64,000 bases of DNA, taken from assembly GCF_004212215.1 (NCBI RefSeq), contig NZ_QVFV01000002.1, forward strand, positions 62,001 through 126,000, written 5' to 3'. Source of the stretch: Leptolyngbya iicbica LK. GTDB lineage: Bacteria; Cyanobacteriota; Cyanobacteriia; Phormidesmidales; Phormidesmidaceae. The translations under genes were made by a program, and so were the position numbers. Below, one piece after another: positions 26,404 through 35,779 of this stretch. A model generated the notes under the pieces. It worked only from the letters and a program-made list of their open reading frames with translations, did not search any database and had not been told where the DNA came from. How positions within the stretch are numbered: position 1 is the stretch's first letter; each line of letters starts with the position of its first letter.

Positions 26404-28329
26404 TCAAGCTCTTTGAGCGACTTTCCGTGACTCGTAAGCAGAGATCGCTAAGTTTCTTGCTTTTTCTTGAGGGGTTCCTTGCAATGACTGACGGGTCGAT
26501 TCAGTCTCAAGGCCGTGGAGAGAAGCTTTGGTCGTGACCTTCTGAGCTAAACGGCCATAGCTCCAGCGATGGACGCTGGCTCGAAACTTGGCTGCATATT
26601 CGTCTTGCTTCTCCTTGAGACCAGGAATTTTACGTTCAGCTTTAGCCTGGATTTCTGCATGGATGATTTCGCGGATATTCCCTAGCTCAGGGAGCACAAT
26701 GCTGCTGGCTCCATATTCTGCGGCAGTTTCTAGGATGGCTTTGGCAATTAACGAGTCTAAATGCTCTCCTAGTCCACCTTCGGAGATTCTATTCTCAGCG
26801 CTTTCTACCTGGTTTTGGTGTCGTTGGTGAGCACACTGTTGCTGCTTCAGTCTGTGTTTGGTGAAGAGTTTATAGTTTTGGCCTAGTAGTTGACGAATGC
26901 TGCGATAGGTTATTGCCTTATCTGTCACGATATCCACGATCGCTAATGTAGCTGGCTTCTCTAGTCCAAAGCTGACGGCTGCAATTATGGATGGCTTGCC
27001 TTGGTAGAGGGGCTTGCTGGGGCGAGGAAACGGGTTATGCAACAACTCAAGGGTTTTCTCTCGCTTGGTAATGAAATCTTGTTGCTTCTGATTGAGGTTG
27101 CCTTTGGCCTTCGTTCCGGCAATGACTTTGGCAATGCTGGTCGCTTTTTCTTGACGGACTTGTTCAGTGCCTTCTGCAGTCCAAAGTCGAGTGTCAACGC
27201 TGCATTGTAGAGTTAATTGGTTTGCCATCCAAGGGTCACTCCTACTGGCATCTGATGAATAAGGCTTCCATACGAGGCGTCCTGACCTCAGGGTAAAGAG
27301 TCCAGCAGAACGTTCTCCCTGGTTCTCTTTTTTGATTTGTTGATCTTCTAAAAAGCGATTGAACCAATAGAGTTGTCGCTGGCCGCAGTAAACCTCGAAG
27401 GTATGCTCACTAAGGCCGTTGAAGCTGACACACAGTCGTCCTTTGCCATTGAGAAACCACTTGAGGTCTTCGTTTGTTTCATAAGCTACAGGAAAAGGGA
27501 ACTTAGCAGCATCAGTAAGTAGCCGAGATTGCCAGATAGCAGCTTCGTCTTCATCTTTGGGAACTTGCCTGGTCGCGATCTCCAGTACCTGTAGCCACTG
27601 CTCATTAGTTAAATCTCGACCTTTAGGCAACCGAGTCTTGATCAATTGTTCATTGAGACGTTCTGCGCGAATCTCGGCCTCGCGGCGGCGATGTCGAAAT
27701 TTCTTTGGATCTTCTGGTTTGTCTGGTACCTGACACTTGTGTTTGAGTAGATAAGCGATCACACATTTTTTAGCTATATCTTCGGTTTCTCGATAAAGCT
27801 CCCAAAGGGCTTGGTAAAGCGTTGGGTCTTTGGCCGATTTGCCCTTGGGCTTACCTTTGGCTTTTTTCGAGCGATTCTTAGAGGTCTTGTTTTTTGAACC
27901 CAGAATATTTAGAAGTTGGCTGGCTTCTGCTTGGAGGGCAGAGAGATCAAGGCCGGATACTTCCATTAAGGTTTCATCACTTTGGAGCACCTCCAGCCAT
28001 CGGTTTTGCCCTGCTAATTGATTTCTGAGACGGCGGCGGAGAGCTAGCCAAGATTTATAGATTCGCTTTACTTCCTCGCGGCCAGCGTAATACCAGCGGC
28101 CAGGCATTCCTTGAAACCGTGACTCGGTTTTTAGGGTCTTGCGGTAGTCCTCAAATACACTGGCAGGAATCTTGCCTGATTGGCGCCATTGCTCAAAATT
28201 GTCGTCTTCCCTAATCTGCCTCAGGATCTCGTTGACAAATGGCGTGTAGATATCAGCCATTAGGTGCCAGAGGTACTGGCGAGTGGCTTCTGAAGCAACG
28301 AGACGGCACTGAATCGTGATCTTACTCAT
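26404..28329 (-). CDS. cas12k: Cas12k, catalytically inactive type V-K effector
   Basis: About 641 residues (characterised Cas12k proteins are about 630-640). The opening SKITIQCRLVASEATRQYLWHLMADIYTPFVNEIL, the GRWYYAGREEVKRIYKSW segment, GKPSIIAAVSFGLEKPATLAIVDIVTDKAITYRS and ASSIVLPELGNIREI are family features. The RuvC-like region lacks the usual catalytic acidic set, so it binds target DNA guided by crRNA/tracrRNA without cutting and recruits TnsC/TniQ/TnsB. ATG 28329 (MSKITIQ) is preferred to the upstream in-frame start at 28374. Confidence 0.95.
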   Translation of the reverse strand: MSKITIQCRLVASEATRQYLWHLMADIYTPFVNEILRQIREDDNFEQWRQSGKIPASVFEDYRKTLKTESRFQGMPGRWYYAGREEVKRIYKSWLALRRRLRNQLAGQNRWLEVLQSDETLMEVSGLDLSALQAEASQLLNILGSKNKTSKNRSKKAKGKPKGKSAKDPTLYQALWELYRETEDIAKKCVIAYLLKHKCQVPDKPEDPKKFRHRRREAEIRAERLNEQLIKTRLPKGRDLTNEQWLQVLEIATRQVPKDEDEAAIWQSRLLTDAAKFPFPVAYETNEDLKWFLNGKGRLCVSFNGLSEHTFEVYCGQRQLYWFNRFLEDQQIKKENQGERSAGLFTLRSGRLVWKPYSSDASRSDPWMANQLTLQCSVDTRLWTAEGTEQVRQEKATSIAKVIAGTKAKGNLNQKQQDFITKREKTLELLHNPFPRPSKPLYQGKPSIIAAVSFGLEKPATLAIVDIVTDKAITYRSIRQLLGQNYKLFTKHRLKQQQCAHQRHQNQVESAENRISEGGLGEHLDSLIAKAILETAAEYGASSIVLPELGNIREIIHAEIQAKAERKIPGLKEKQDEYAAKFRASVHRWSYGRLAQKVTTKASLHGLETESTRQSLQGTPQEKARNLAISAYESRKVAQRA

Positions 28330-28457
28330 GACAAACTTAATAGAAAGAGCGCAAATATAATTCATCTGTACCATTTTAACTGGTTTATTTGTATTGCTGA
28401 TGTCCTTTTGATGGAAGTTTGTATTGCGCTGAGTCGCTCAATTTAGTGAGTCTGGAA

Positions 28458-29030
28458 ATGACGCCTCAAAAGTTAGGCAAGTATTTGACGCTGGAGGAGT
28501 TTTGCACCTGCACGCAGACGTACAGCAAGTATGCTGACCAAATTGATCCCTATCCAAATAACTGGGATGAGACGGTTCCAGCAATAGAGGCGTTGTGCCT
28601 GTACATCATCGATCCGGTGATTGAGGCGTTTGGCCGTGAGCGCTTTCAGCTCACCTATGGGTTTTGCTCTACAGATTTGAAACGATGGCTAGCGAAAAAG
28701 GATCCGTTAACAGGTCTGAAGAACGGCAAAGTCAGTCCGAATCTGGATCAGCACATGGCCCATGAGGTGAACCGGAATGGGAATTACTACTGCTCGCGGT
28801 TGGGGGCGGCGTGTGATTTTAGAGTTGTGGATTTGCCAAGTGATGAGTTGGTGGCTTGGATTGTGGCACAGGGATTGTCGTTTGACTCACTATATTTTTA
28901 TGGGGCAGAGCGACCAATTCATGTGAGTTATGGGCCGCAGCATAAAAGCGATATGTGGACGTTTACTGACAGAGGTACCCCCACCCGTAAAGGCATCGAA
29001 CATTGGCAAGATCGTCTGAAGGAAGTCTAA
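28458..29030 (+). CDS. Peptidase M15A-like protein (CAST cargo)
   Basis: About 190 residues. The core DQHMAHEVNRNGNYYCSRLGAACDFRV, then PIHVSYG, fits the zinc-binding H...D...H layout of M15 D-Ala-D-Ala carboxypeptidase-like domains, also met in phage endolysins. No signal peptide is seen, so it would act in the cytosol or be released by lysis. It is divergent from cas12k with only 130 bp between, a place where other V-K elements carry a CvkR regulator; here no DNA-binding domain is visible. Role in the element is unknown. ATG 28458 (MTPQKLGKYLTLEEF) is preferred over 28419. Confidence 0.65.
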   Translation: MTPQKLGKYLTLEEFCTCTQTYSKYADQIDPYPNNWDETVPAIEALCLYIIDPVIEAFGRERFQLTYGFCSTDLKRWLAKKDPLTGLKNGKVSPNLDQHMAHEVNRNGNYYCSRLGAACDFRVVDLPSDELVAWIVAQGLSFDSLYFYGAERPIHVSYGPQHKSDMWTFTDRGTPTRKGIEHWQDRLKEV

Positions 29031-29053
29031 TTGCTGTTCTGCATTAGCAAAAA

Positions 29054-31108
29054 CTAGCGTGCGGATTGCCTCTGATATTCGGTAGCATCCTTGCGCCAGA
29101 CTACTCGATGGCCCCGCAATTCTGCTCCACGCTCAGCTAAGCACTGCTCCCAACCGTGATGGTCAAATATTGCCTTGGGGTCTTCCAGCAAGCCCCACTT
29201 GCGCTCTTGTTGGCTGAGCTTGGCGAACTTGGCATAGCCGGGATAGTCCTCGGTGATGAGCTGATCCTTCTGGTGCAGTAAGGGGGGATTTTCCGGGTCG
29301 TAGTCGCGGTAGCGGACATGCAGATCGCGGAGACCAATGGCCATGCTGGTATGCAAGGCCGGGTGCGGTTCCTTGTCAAAGCTAGGATAGAACAGATAGG
29401 TAATCTGGGGCTTCTGGACATGGAACTTCACCACGGTGGCTACTTCGGGCCGTCTGATGGTGCGGGAGGCGCAGCCTTCGTAGAGGCGCAGCAGCGGATC
29501 GAGTTGATCGATCGCGGAGACATGCACCCAAAGGGAGTTGGGGCGCTGCTGCCCGATCGCACTCTGACGACACCGTTCTTCAATGAGTTCTGTACGGCCT
29601 AAGCTCATTAGCATCAGGTCGGCGGCGGTGCAGGCTTGCTGGTAGCTGCCGAAGAGGGCTTTGATGTCGGTGCGGATAGTGGGGGAGAGATCTTTGAACT
29701 TAGGGCGCTTGCCGAAGTGGCTGAGGGCTAGATACACCAGCAGGTCATTACGGCGTTTGTCGGAGATGGCATCCCATTCCCCGGCATCGGTGGCTTGCAG
29801 GATGACCTTGAACGCTCGCTTGATGCTGCCAAACTCTGACTGAAGTGGCCCCAGGGCACCCTGGTCGAGTTCTTCCACGGCAGGGAGGCGACCGCGATCG
29901 GTATAGAAATCCATCAGCGGTTGCAGCAGCTCGCGGTATTCCTCGAACTTGTTGACCTTGAGGCGAATGCGGGGTGCGGTGGCACGGGAGCGGAAGCGGG
30001 ACGCACGAAAAATTTCGGCCTGGGCTTCATCGCGGAAGACGAAATAGATGCCGAGGGCAACGGGAATGGCATCCACGCCTAAAACCTGGTCAATGTAGGA
30101 CTTCAGTTCTTCCTGTTCGTAGTATTTCTGGAAGGTGTTGCGGCTGGTGATGATGCCGTCGCCGTAGGCAATGACGCCACGGGTGCGATCGCTGATCAGT
30201 ACTTGAGCCGCCACAATCAGAACCTTTTGCGCCAGGTTCCAGGCATTGACCAGGGCTTCGCGGCGCTCAGCGGTGTCTTCGATGACGTTGATGATATAGC
30301 CGAGGTTCACCACATCGGCAGACACATGGCTTTCATCGGGGCGATAGTAGGGATCCCAGCCAGCACTAAAGAGGCCCAGCCGCTTGATGTATTCGATGTC
30401 GGCACCGTGACCGCAACCGTAGTCGAAGTAAGTGGTTTCGGACGGGAAAAGACCCGCTTCAACGGCAAGGCGAACGGGTTTGGAGGCGGTGACGCGGGCG
30501 ATCGCAGCTTTATGTCGCTGAATCTTGGGCTTCGCTTGAGTTGGTTTTGCTCCGGTTTGAATGGGACAGGCGAGGTAGTGATCGTGGATGACTAGGGTGC
30601 GATCGCGCAGTCGCCGTTCCCAAGCCTGACGCAGCCCGATGCCCCGTGAATCTTCCAGCAGCCCCAACACCTCTTCCTGCTTCGTGAGCCAGGCGAAGGT
30701 GGCGTAGTGGGGATAGTCCGGGGTGACGAAAGTCTCCTTGCGATGCAGCACCGGAGGATTATCCGTCTTGCTATAGTCTCGCTCTCCGGCCTCTAACGTC
30801 TTGAGATTGACCTGAATACTGCTTTGCAGGACAGGATGCGCCTCAGCGTCGAAATCGGGATAGAACAGATAAACGATTTGAGGTTTGTTGAAGCTGAACT
30901 TAATAATCGTCGCGTTTTCGACTTGAGAAGTTACCTTTCTAGCTAGTTGCTCCAGCTTTTGAAGCGCAGGATCCAGCTTGGACAAAGCTGAGGCATGAAC
31001 ATAAAGCGCATCAGGGAGTATTTTACCGACCTGGCTCCGTTGGCAAAGCTGGACAATATTAAGCTCGGTCGTCGAAATACCAGGCATTCTGGGGGTAAAG
31101 CTACTCAA
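29054..31108 (-). CDS. DNA phosphorothioation-associated putative methyltransferase
   Basis: 684 residues. A central SAM-dependent methyltransferase-like domain (YFDYGCGHGADIEYIKRLGLFSAGWDP, about 225-255) follows an N-terminal domain (about 25-170) that is repeated at the C-terminus (about 525-670): compare NATIIKFSFNKPQIVYLFYPDFDAEAHP with ATVVKFHVQKPQITYLFYPSFDKEPHP, and DNPPVLHRKETFVTPDYPHYA with ENPPLLHQKDQLITEDYPGYA. This domain order suits the TIGR04096-type protein found beside Dnd/Ssp systems. It may methylate DNA or a cofactor; the substrate is unknown. Divergent from sspB across 256 bp. Confidence 0.85.
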   Translation of the reverse strand: MSSFTPRMPGISTTELNIVQLCQRSQVGKILPDALYVHASALSKLDPALQKLEQLARKVTSQVENATIIKFSFNKPQIVYLFYPDFDAEAHPVLQSSIQVNLKTLEAGERDYSKTDNPPVLHRKETFVTPDYPHYATFAWLTKQEEVLGLLEDSRGIGLRQAWERRLRDRTLVIHDHYLACPIQTGAKPTQAKPKIQRHKAAIARVTASKPVRLAVEAGLFPSETTYFDYGCGHGADIEYIKRLGLFSAGWDPYYRPDESHVSADVVNLGYIINVIEDTAERREALVNAWNLAQKVLIVAAQVLISDRTRGVIAYGDGIITSRNTFQKYYEQEELKSYIDQVLGVDAIPVALGIYFVFRDEAQAEIFRASRFRSRATAPRIRLKVNKFEEYRELLQPLMDFYTDRGRLPAVEELDQGALGPLQSEFGSIKRAFKVILQATDAGEWDAISDKRRNDLLVYLALSHFGKRPKFKDLSPTIRTDIKALFGSYQQACTAADLMLMSLGRTELIEERCRQSAIGQQRPNSLWVHVSAIDQLDPLLRLYEGCASRTIRRPEVATVVKFHVQKPQITYLFYPSFDKEPHPALHTSMAIGLRDLHVRYRDYDPENPPLLHQKDQLITEDYPGYAKFAKLSQQERKWGLLEDPKAIFDHHGWEQCLAERGAELRGHRVVWRKDATEYQRQSAR

Positions 31109-31364
31109 ACAAATTCATGAGAGTCATCTTACCGAGAAGTTTCCAAAATGTTCTGTTCTTAGATTGGCAAGAATAAGCCCCAAATTATAGAGTCAGATCT
31201 AAGTTTTCTCGCGTTGATGAACTCCACATATAGTATTGAAGCTTGTAAGATAACTGCTACATCTATGGTTATTTTGTACGGGTCTCTCAACAGGTAGTTA
31301 CATAACGGATTGCATTGAGAGCCTATATTTAGATAGTTTAGTACACGGGTTCTAGCTAGGCGCT
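31109..31364. promoter_or_regulatory. Divergent promoter region of the phosphorothioation genes
   Basis: 256 AT-rich bp between the methyltransferase gene (minus) and sspB (plus). Both operons must start here. No operator palindrome stood out. Confidence 0.4.
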
Positions 31365-32297
31365 ATGGCAAAACCGGCAACACTCAACATTGATGAAGTA
31401 AAAGCGCCTAAGGTGACGGTGTTTGCCCGTCATGAAACCTTTCATCCTCGATTTGGCTGGCTGAAAAAAGGTTTCGACCGTGCTGCCGAGAACCCGAAGA
31501 TCTTTCTCGAAGACAACGCACCTGTCCAGCTGGGAGTCGGCAAGAACATGGTGCGGTCTATCCGATACTGGTGCAACGCTTTTGAGTTACTGGAAGACGA
31601 TGAGCCGACCGAATTTGGAGAAGCGCTGCTGAGCCATTCAGGGTGGGATCCTTATTTGGAAGATCCGGCCTCCCTGTGGCTTTTGCACTGGCAACTGCTT
31701 CAGCAGCCCTGCTACGCGACAGCTTGGGATTTTACCTTCAATCATTTTCGGAAGGTCGAGTTTACCTACGAAGACCTTTACTACGAACTCTGTGAGTACC
31801 GTGATCGCGAAGCAACGCGCATTGCTGATTCCTCAATCAAAAAAGATGTGAGCTGCATTCTGAGAATGTACGCCGGACAAAATGCCAAAGCCTCCATGAG
31901 TGAAGATGCTTTGGATTGTCCCTTCACCGATTTACGGCTCATTCAGGCCGCTGGAGATAAGCGCCACTATGCTTTCCGCATTGGCCCCAAACATAACCTA
32001 CCTGCTGAAATTATTGTCTACGCTGCCCTGATTTTTGCCGAAGGGACCTATCAGACAGCCAGAACCATTCCCATCGCCAATTTGCTTTATGACAATGGCA
32101 GCCCTGGCCTAATTTTTAAGCTGAATGAGTCAGCCCTGTGTGATGCGATTGAGCGGGTCAATCATATTTTCAAGGAACTGAGCATTGACGATGCTGCGGG
32201 CAAACTCCAGTTCACGTTTATGACAGATCACCCAACTGAGTTGGCAAAGCAGGTTTTGGCCAGTTACTACGACAACCAGCAAGGGGACGCGAGATGA
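31365..32297 (+). CDS. sspB: DUF4007 protein, SspB-type DNA nickase of the phosphorothioation system
   Basis: 310 residues. The opening VFARHETFHPRFGWLKKGFDRA and LGVGKNMVRSIRYWCNAFELL are hallmarks of DUF4007 proteins. In Ssp systems this protein nicks DNA to let one non-bridging oxygen be replaced by sulfur in a single strand. The gene leads an operon: its stop overlaps the next ATG by four bases (ATGA), followed by the ATPase and the DndC-like enzyme, exactly the sspB-C-D order. The nickase role is taken from the family, not visible as a known nuclease motif. Confidence 0.85.
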   Translation: MAKPATLNIDEVKAPKVTVFARHETFHPRFGWLKKGFDRAAENPKIFLEDNAPVQLGVGKNMVRSIRYWCNAFELLEDDEPTEFGEALLSHSGWDPYLEDPASLWLLHWQLLQQPCYATAWDFTFNHFRKVEFTYEDLYYELCEYRDREATRIADSSIKKDVSCILRMYAGQNAKASMSEDALDCPFTDLRLIQAAGDKRHYAFRIGPKHNLPAEIIVYAALIFAEGTYQTARTIPIANLLYDNGSPGLIFKLNESALCDAIERVNHIFKELSIDDAAGKLQFTFMTDHPTELAKQVLASYYDNQQGDAR

Positions 32298-35200
32298 CTG
32301 AAAGAGCACTTTCCAACTATTTCAGCCTGAATCGTCGCTACTACCGCTCGGTCAACCTGGTGCGGGATTTAGACAAACCTGACTCCGTTCAAGGTTACGT
32401 GCCCACTGAGCGGTCTGTCGATGCCCTGCGGCGCATCCTGGGAGCGCTACGCAATCCCAATGCCCATCGGGCCTGGACGATTACCGGGGTTTACGGAACG
32501 GGCAAATCAGCCTTTGCCCATTACCTGCTGTCACTTTGCGCCGACGAGAAGAACCCGGTCAGAGCTGAGGCCTATGAGATTGCTCTAGACTCTTTTCCTG
32601 CCGAGAGTACCAAGTTGGAAGCTATCAACGCCCATATTCTGGCAAAAGGGCTACTGCGGGCTGCTACGACTGGACAAAGAGAGCCATTGAGTTGGAGCAT
32701 TGCCCGGGCTCTAATCACTGCGGCAGAAAGGTTTTGGCACAAGAAGAAAAAGCCGGACTTTTGGCCCTTATTGACCGATTGGAAAGTTGAACTGGACACA
32801 CGGGAACCCCAGATTAGCCATCAAGAGTTGCTTAATCTCTTGAAAGCGATGGTGAGTGCTGCTCAAACTCCCTTGTTGCTCGTGGTGGATGAGTTAGGTA
32901 AGGCGTTAGAGTACGCCGCTCATAACCAGGGTGTGCAAGATTTATACCTGCTTCAGCAAATTGCTGAACTGGATATTAAAGGGGACCATCAGGTCTATTT
33001 CTTGGGCTTGCTGCACCAATCCTTTGCGGGGTACAGCGAGCGCCTAGCTGCCGTTGAGCAGAGCGAGTGGACCAAGATTCAAGGACGGTTTGAGGACATT
33101 CCCTTCGCAGAATCCCCAAGCCAGATGACGCGGTTGATTGGTCGGGCCATTGACTCCTCTCAGGCCGACCCGATTCTCTATGCCGTTCATCAGGGCGCAA
33201 CTCGCTGGTTCGAGGCGTTAGCCCCTGTCTTAACGGAAAATGACATCGCTGATGATGTTCTAGCGAAAGCCTACCCTTTACATCCCATCACGGCACTGGT
33301 GCTGCCGTTGCTGTGTACTCGGTATGCCCAGAACGATCGCTCCCTGTTTACATTCCTCACCAGTGAGGAGCCCTATGGCCTACAAGAATTTATGGCTACG
33401 GCTCAAGTGGAGGGCGAAAAGATTCCCACACTTAAGCTCTACCAGCTCTATGACTACTTTGTAGAATCGGTCACGGGGTTATCGTCTCGCATCAACCTAC
33501 AGCGCTGGGTAGAGATTCAAGGACTAATCGAGGATGCCCGTGATCGCTCCCCCGAAACGATTCAGATCCTCAAAACCATCGGTATTCTGAATCTGATTAC
33601 GACAACGGGCTCGCTCCGAGCGACACCTCAATTGGTTGCTTTTGCTTTGTGCGACTCCCCAGAAAATGATGATCTGGAGAACTGGCTGAAAGCAATTCAA
33701 GAGCTACAGCACCGTAGCTTGATTACCTATCGAAGTCAGCTCCAGGAGCTACGCATCTGGCAAGGCTCAGACTTTAATGTTGAAGCAGCAATTTATGAAT
33801 TAATTGAGCAAGAACGGGCACCCATTGCTGACCTCCTATCCCAAGCGTATCCGCTTCCGCAGGTGGTGCCCCAACGGCACTACACCACCACTGGTACTCT
33901 TCGCTACTTCGAGCAGCGCTATGGCGACAGCCGTTTAGACCTTGATAAGGTGACCTGTAGCTCTGGGGAGTATGACGGGCTCATTCTGTACTGGCTTGAT
34001 CGGACAGAGTTGGAATCGGTTCCAGAAAAGACGCTCGACGGCAAACCGTTGGTGATCGTCGAGGTCGCGAAGCTAGACATACTGGCAACCAGGGCTCAAG
34101 AGTTTCAGGTTCTCAAAAAAATCTGGAAAACCGCCCCCGAACTGCAAAATGACGGGGTGGCTCGGCGCGAGGTCAAGCAGCGGTTAACCGATGCTGAACG
34201 GTTGCTGGACGAAACCGTTCGTCAGACGTTCGACTGGGCCGGTAGTCAAAATCGATGTTGGATTGAGGGCACGCTCCGGCGCATGCCGAATGCTCGGACT
34301 TTTCAATCGGCGTTGTCGGAGGTCTGCGATCGCACTTATCCTCAGACCCCCATTCTGGATAATGAACTGATTAATCGTCGGGTACTGACTTCACAAGGCG
34401 CAAAAGCCCGACGAGAACTGATCGAAGCTATGCTGGAACGAGCCGATCAGCCTCGATTAGGGCTAGAGGGCTATGGTCCCGAAGTGGCGATGTACTATTC
34501 AGTCCTCGAAGCCGGTGAGATTCATCGGCAAGAAGATGATCAGTGGGGCTTTTATCCACCGCCTGACAGCGCTGGTATCTCACCTCTCTGGGAAGCGGTT
34601 GAAGCTTTCTGCTTGGAGGCCAAGGAGAAGCAACTTTCACTTGGGGATCTATATGAGCGCTTAGAGCAACCACCCTACGGCATCAAGCAGGGGATGGTAC
34701 CTGTCGTTCTAACAGCGGTTTTGCTGTATCACGTCGATGACGTGGGCTTCTATAAAGACGGCACCTTTGTTCCAGTGATGGGGCCAGAGCATTTCGAGCT
34801 TTTGGTGAAGGATCCATCACGCTTCTCAGTGAAGTATTTCGAGATAGTGGGGTTACGTTCCCAGGTCTTTCGAGAGTTGGAAAGCATTTTGCGATCGCCC
34901 AATGTTAAAGCTCCCTCTGGGGTTCGCAATGCCTCTTTACTAGTTGTAGCCAAGCCGTTGTTTAGCTTTGTCCGCAAACTACCCAAGTACACGCTCAATA
35001 CTAAGCGCGTCAGCGATGAGGCCCAAAAGGTCATAGCAGTGCTCCAGAAGGCCCAAGAGCCCGATGAACTACTATTTGTGTCATTACCGGAAGCTTGCGG
35101 CTTTCAGGCCATAACCGCAACGAAGGAAGATAGCAAGACTGCAAAAGCATTCCGAAAGAAATTAGTGCAGTGTCTCCATGAAATCCAAACCGCTTATGAC

Positions 35201-35779
35201 AAACTACTGGGCTTCTGCAAAAAGCGTTTATATGAGGCGTTTGGTGTCCGGCAAGAGATTAACTTAAGAGAAGACCTGCAGGTAAAAGCAACGCCTCTGG
35301 TTGGCAAGTGTATCGAGCCTGTGCTCAAGCGCTTTATCCTTGCAGCCGTGGACGATACTTCGGAAGAGGATGAGTGGTTGGAAGCGTTAGCGATGATTGT
35401 GGCTGATAAGCCACCGAAGTCTTGGCTAGAAGACGATATCACTCGATTTGAGCTGACTCTCAGCGACTTGGTAAGGCATTTCAAAAACCTGGAAGCGCTG
35501 CAAAAAGAAGTGGAGGCCAGAGGAATCGGCTTTACTGCGATGCGCCTGACGATTACCGAGCAGAACGGGAATGAAGTGAATCAGGTCATCTGGGTAGACG
35601 CTGACAAAGAAGACCTGCTAGAACAAGCCGTTGATAAGGTCTTGGATTTGCCAGAACTTCAGAATAATCCCAAGCTATATCAGGCATTTGTCGCTAAACT
35701 AAGCGCACGAATCCTTCGTGACCAGCCAGGTTCCGAACTAGAAGAGAAACCCAGTCAGGCAAGGAGACAGGCTACATGA
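32294..35779 (+). CDS. sspC: Large P-loop ATPase of the phosphorothioation system, SspC type
   Basis: 1161 residues. Walker A in ITGVYGTGKSAFAHYLL (about 57-73), Walker B in PLLLVVDELGKALEYAAHNQG (about 195-215), with an arginine-bearing sensor region beyond and a long helical C-terminal part. In Ssp systems the ATPase drives sulfur insertion together with SspB and SspD. It overlaps both neighbours by four bases. BREX-type BrxC/PglY ATPases are also large P-loop proteins, but the neighbours fix this as the phosphorothioation ATPase. Confidence 0.83.
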   Translation: MTERALSNYFSLNRRYYRSVNLVRDLDKPDSVQGYVPTERSVDALRRILGALRNPNAHRAWTITGVYGTGKSAFAHYLLSLCADEKNPVRAEAYEIALDSFPAESTKLEAINAHILAKGLLRAATTGQREPLSWSIARALITAAERFWHKKKKPDFWPLLTDWKVELDTREPQISHQELLNLLKAMVSAAQTPLLLVVDELGKALEYAAHNQGVQDLYLLQQIAELDIKGDHQVYFLGLLHQSFAGYSERLAAVEQSEWTKIQGRFEDIPFAESPSQMTRLIGRAIDSSQADPILYAVHQGATRWFEALAPVLTENDIADDVLAKAYPLHPITALVLPLLCTRYAQNDRSLFTFLTSEEPYGLQEFMATAQVEGEKIPTLKLYQLYDYFVESVTGLSSRINLQRWVEIQGLIEDARDRSPETIQILKTIGILNLITTTGSLRATPQLVAFALCDSPENDDLENWLKAIQELQHRSLITYRSQLQELRIWQGSDFNVEAAIYELIEQERAPIADLLSQAYPLPQVVPQRHYTTTGTLRYFEQRYGDSRLDLDKVTCSSGEYDGLILYWLDRTELESVPEKTLDGKPLVIVEVAKLDILATRAQEFQVLKKIWKTAPELQNDGVARREVKQRLTDAERLLDETVRQTFDWAGSQNRCWIEGTLRRMPNARTFQSALSEVCDRTYPQTPILDNELINRRVLTSQGAKARRELIEAMLERADQPRLGLEGYGPEVAMYYSVLEAGEIHRQEDDQWGFYPPPDSAGISPLWEAVEAFCLEAKEKQLSLGDLYERLEQPPYGIKQGMVPVVLTAVLLYHVDDVGFYKDGTFVPVMGPEHFELLVKDPSRFSVKYFEIVGLRSQVFRELESILRSPNVKAPSGVRNASLLVVAKPLFSFVRKLPKYTLNTKRVSDEAQKVIAVLQKAQEPDELLFVSLPEACGFQAITATKEDSKTAKAFRKKLVQCLHEIQTAYDKLLGFCKKRLYEAFGVRQEINLREDLQVKATPLVGKCIEPVLKRFILAAVDDTSEEDEWLEALAMIVADKPPKSWLEDDITRFELTLSDLVRHFKNLEALQKEVEARGIGFTAMRLTITEQNGNEVNQVIWVDADKEDLLEQAVDKVLDLPELQNNPKLYQAFVAKLSARILRDQPGSELEEKPSQARRQAT

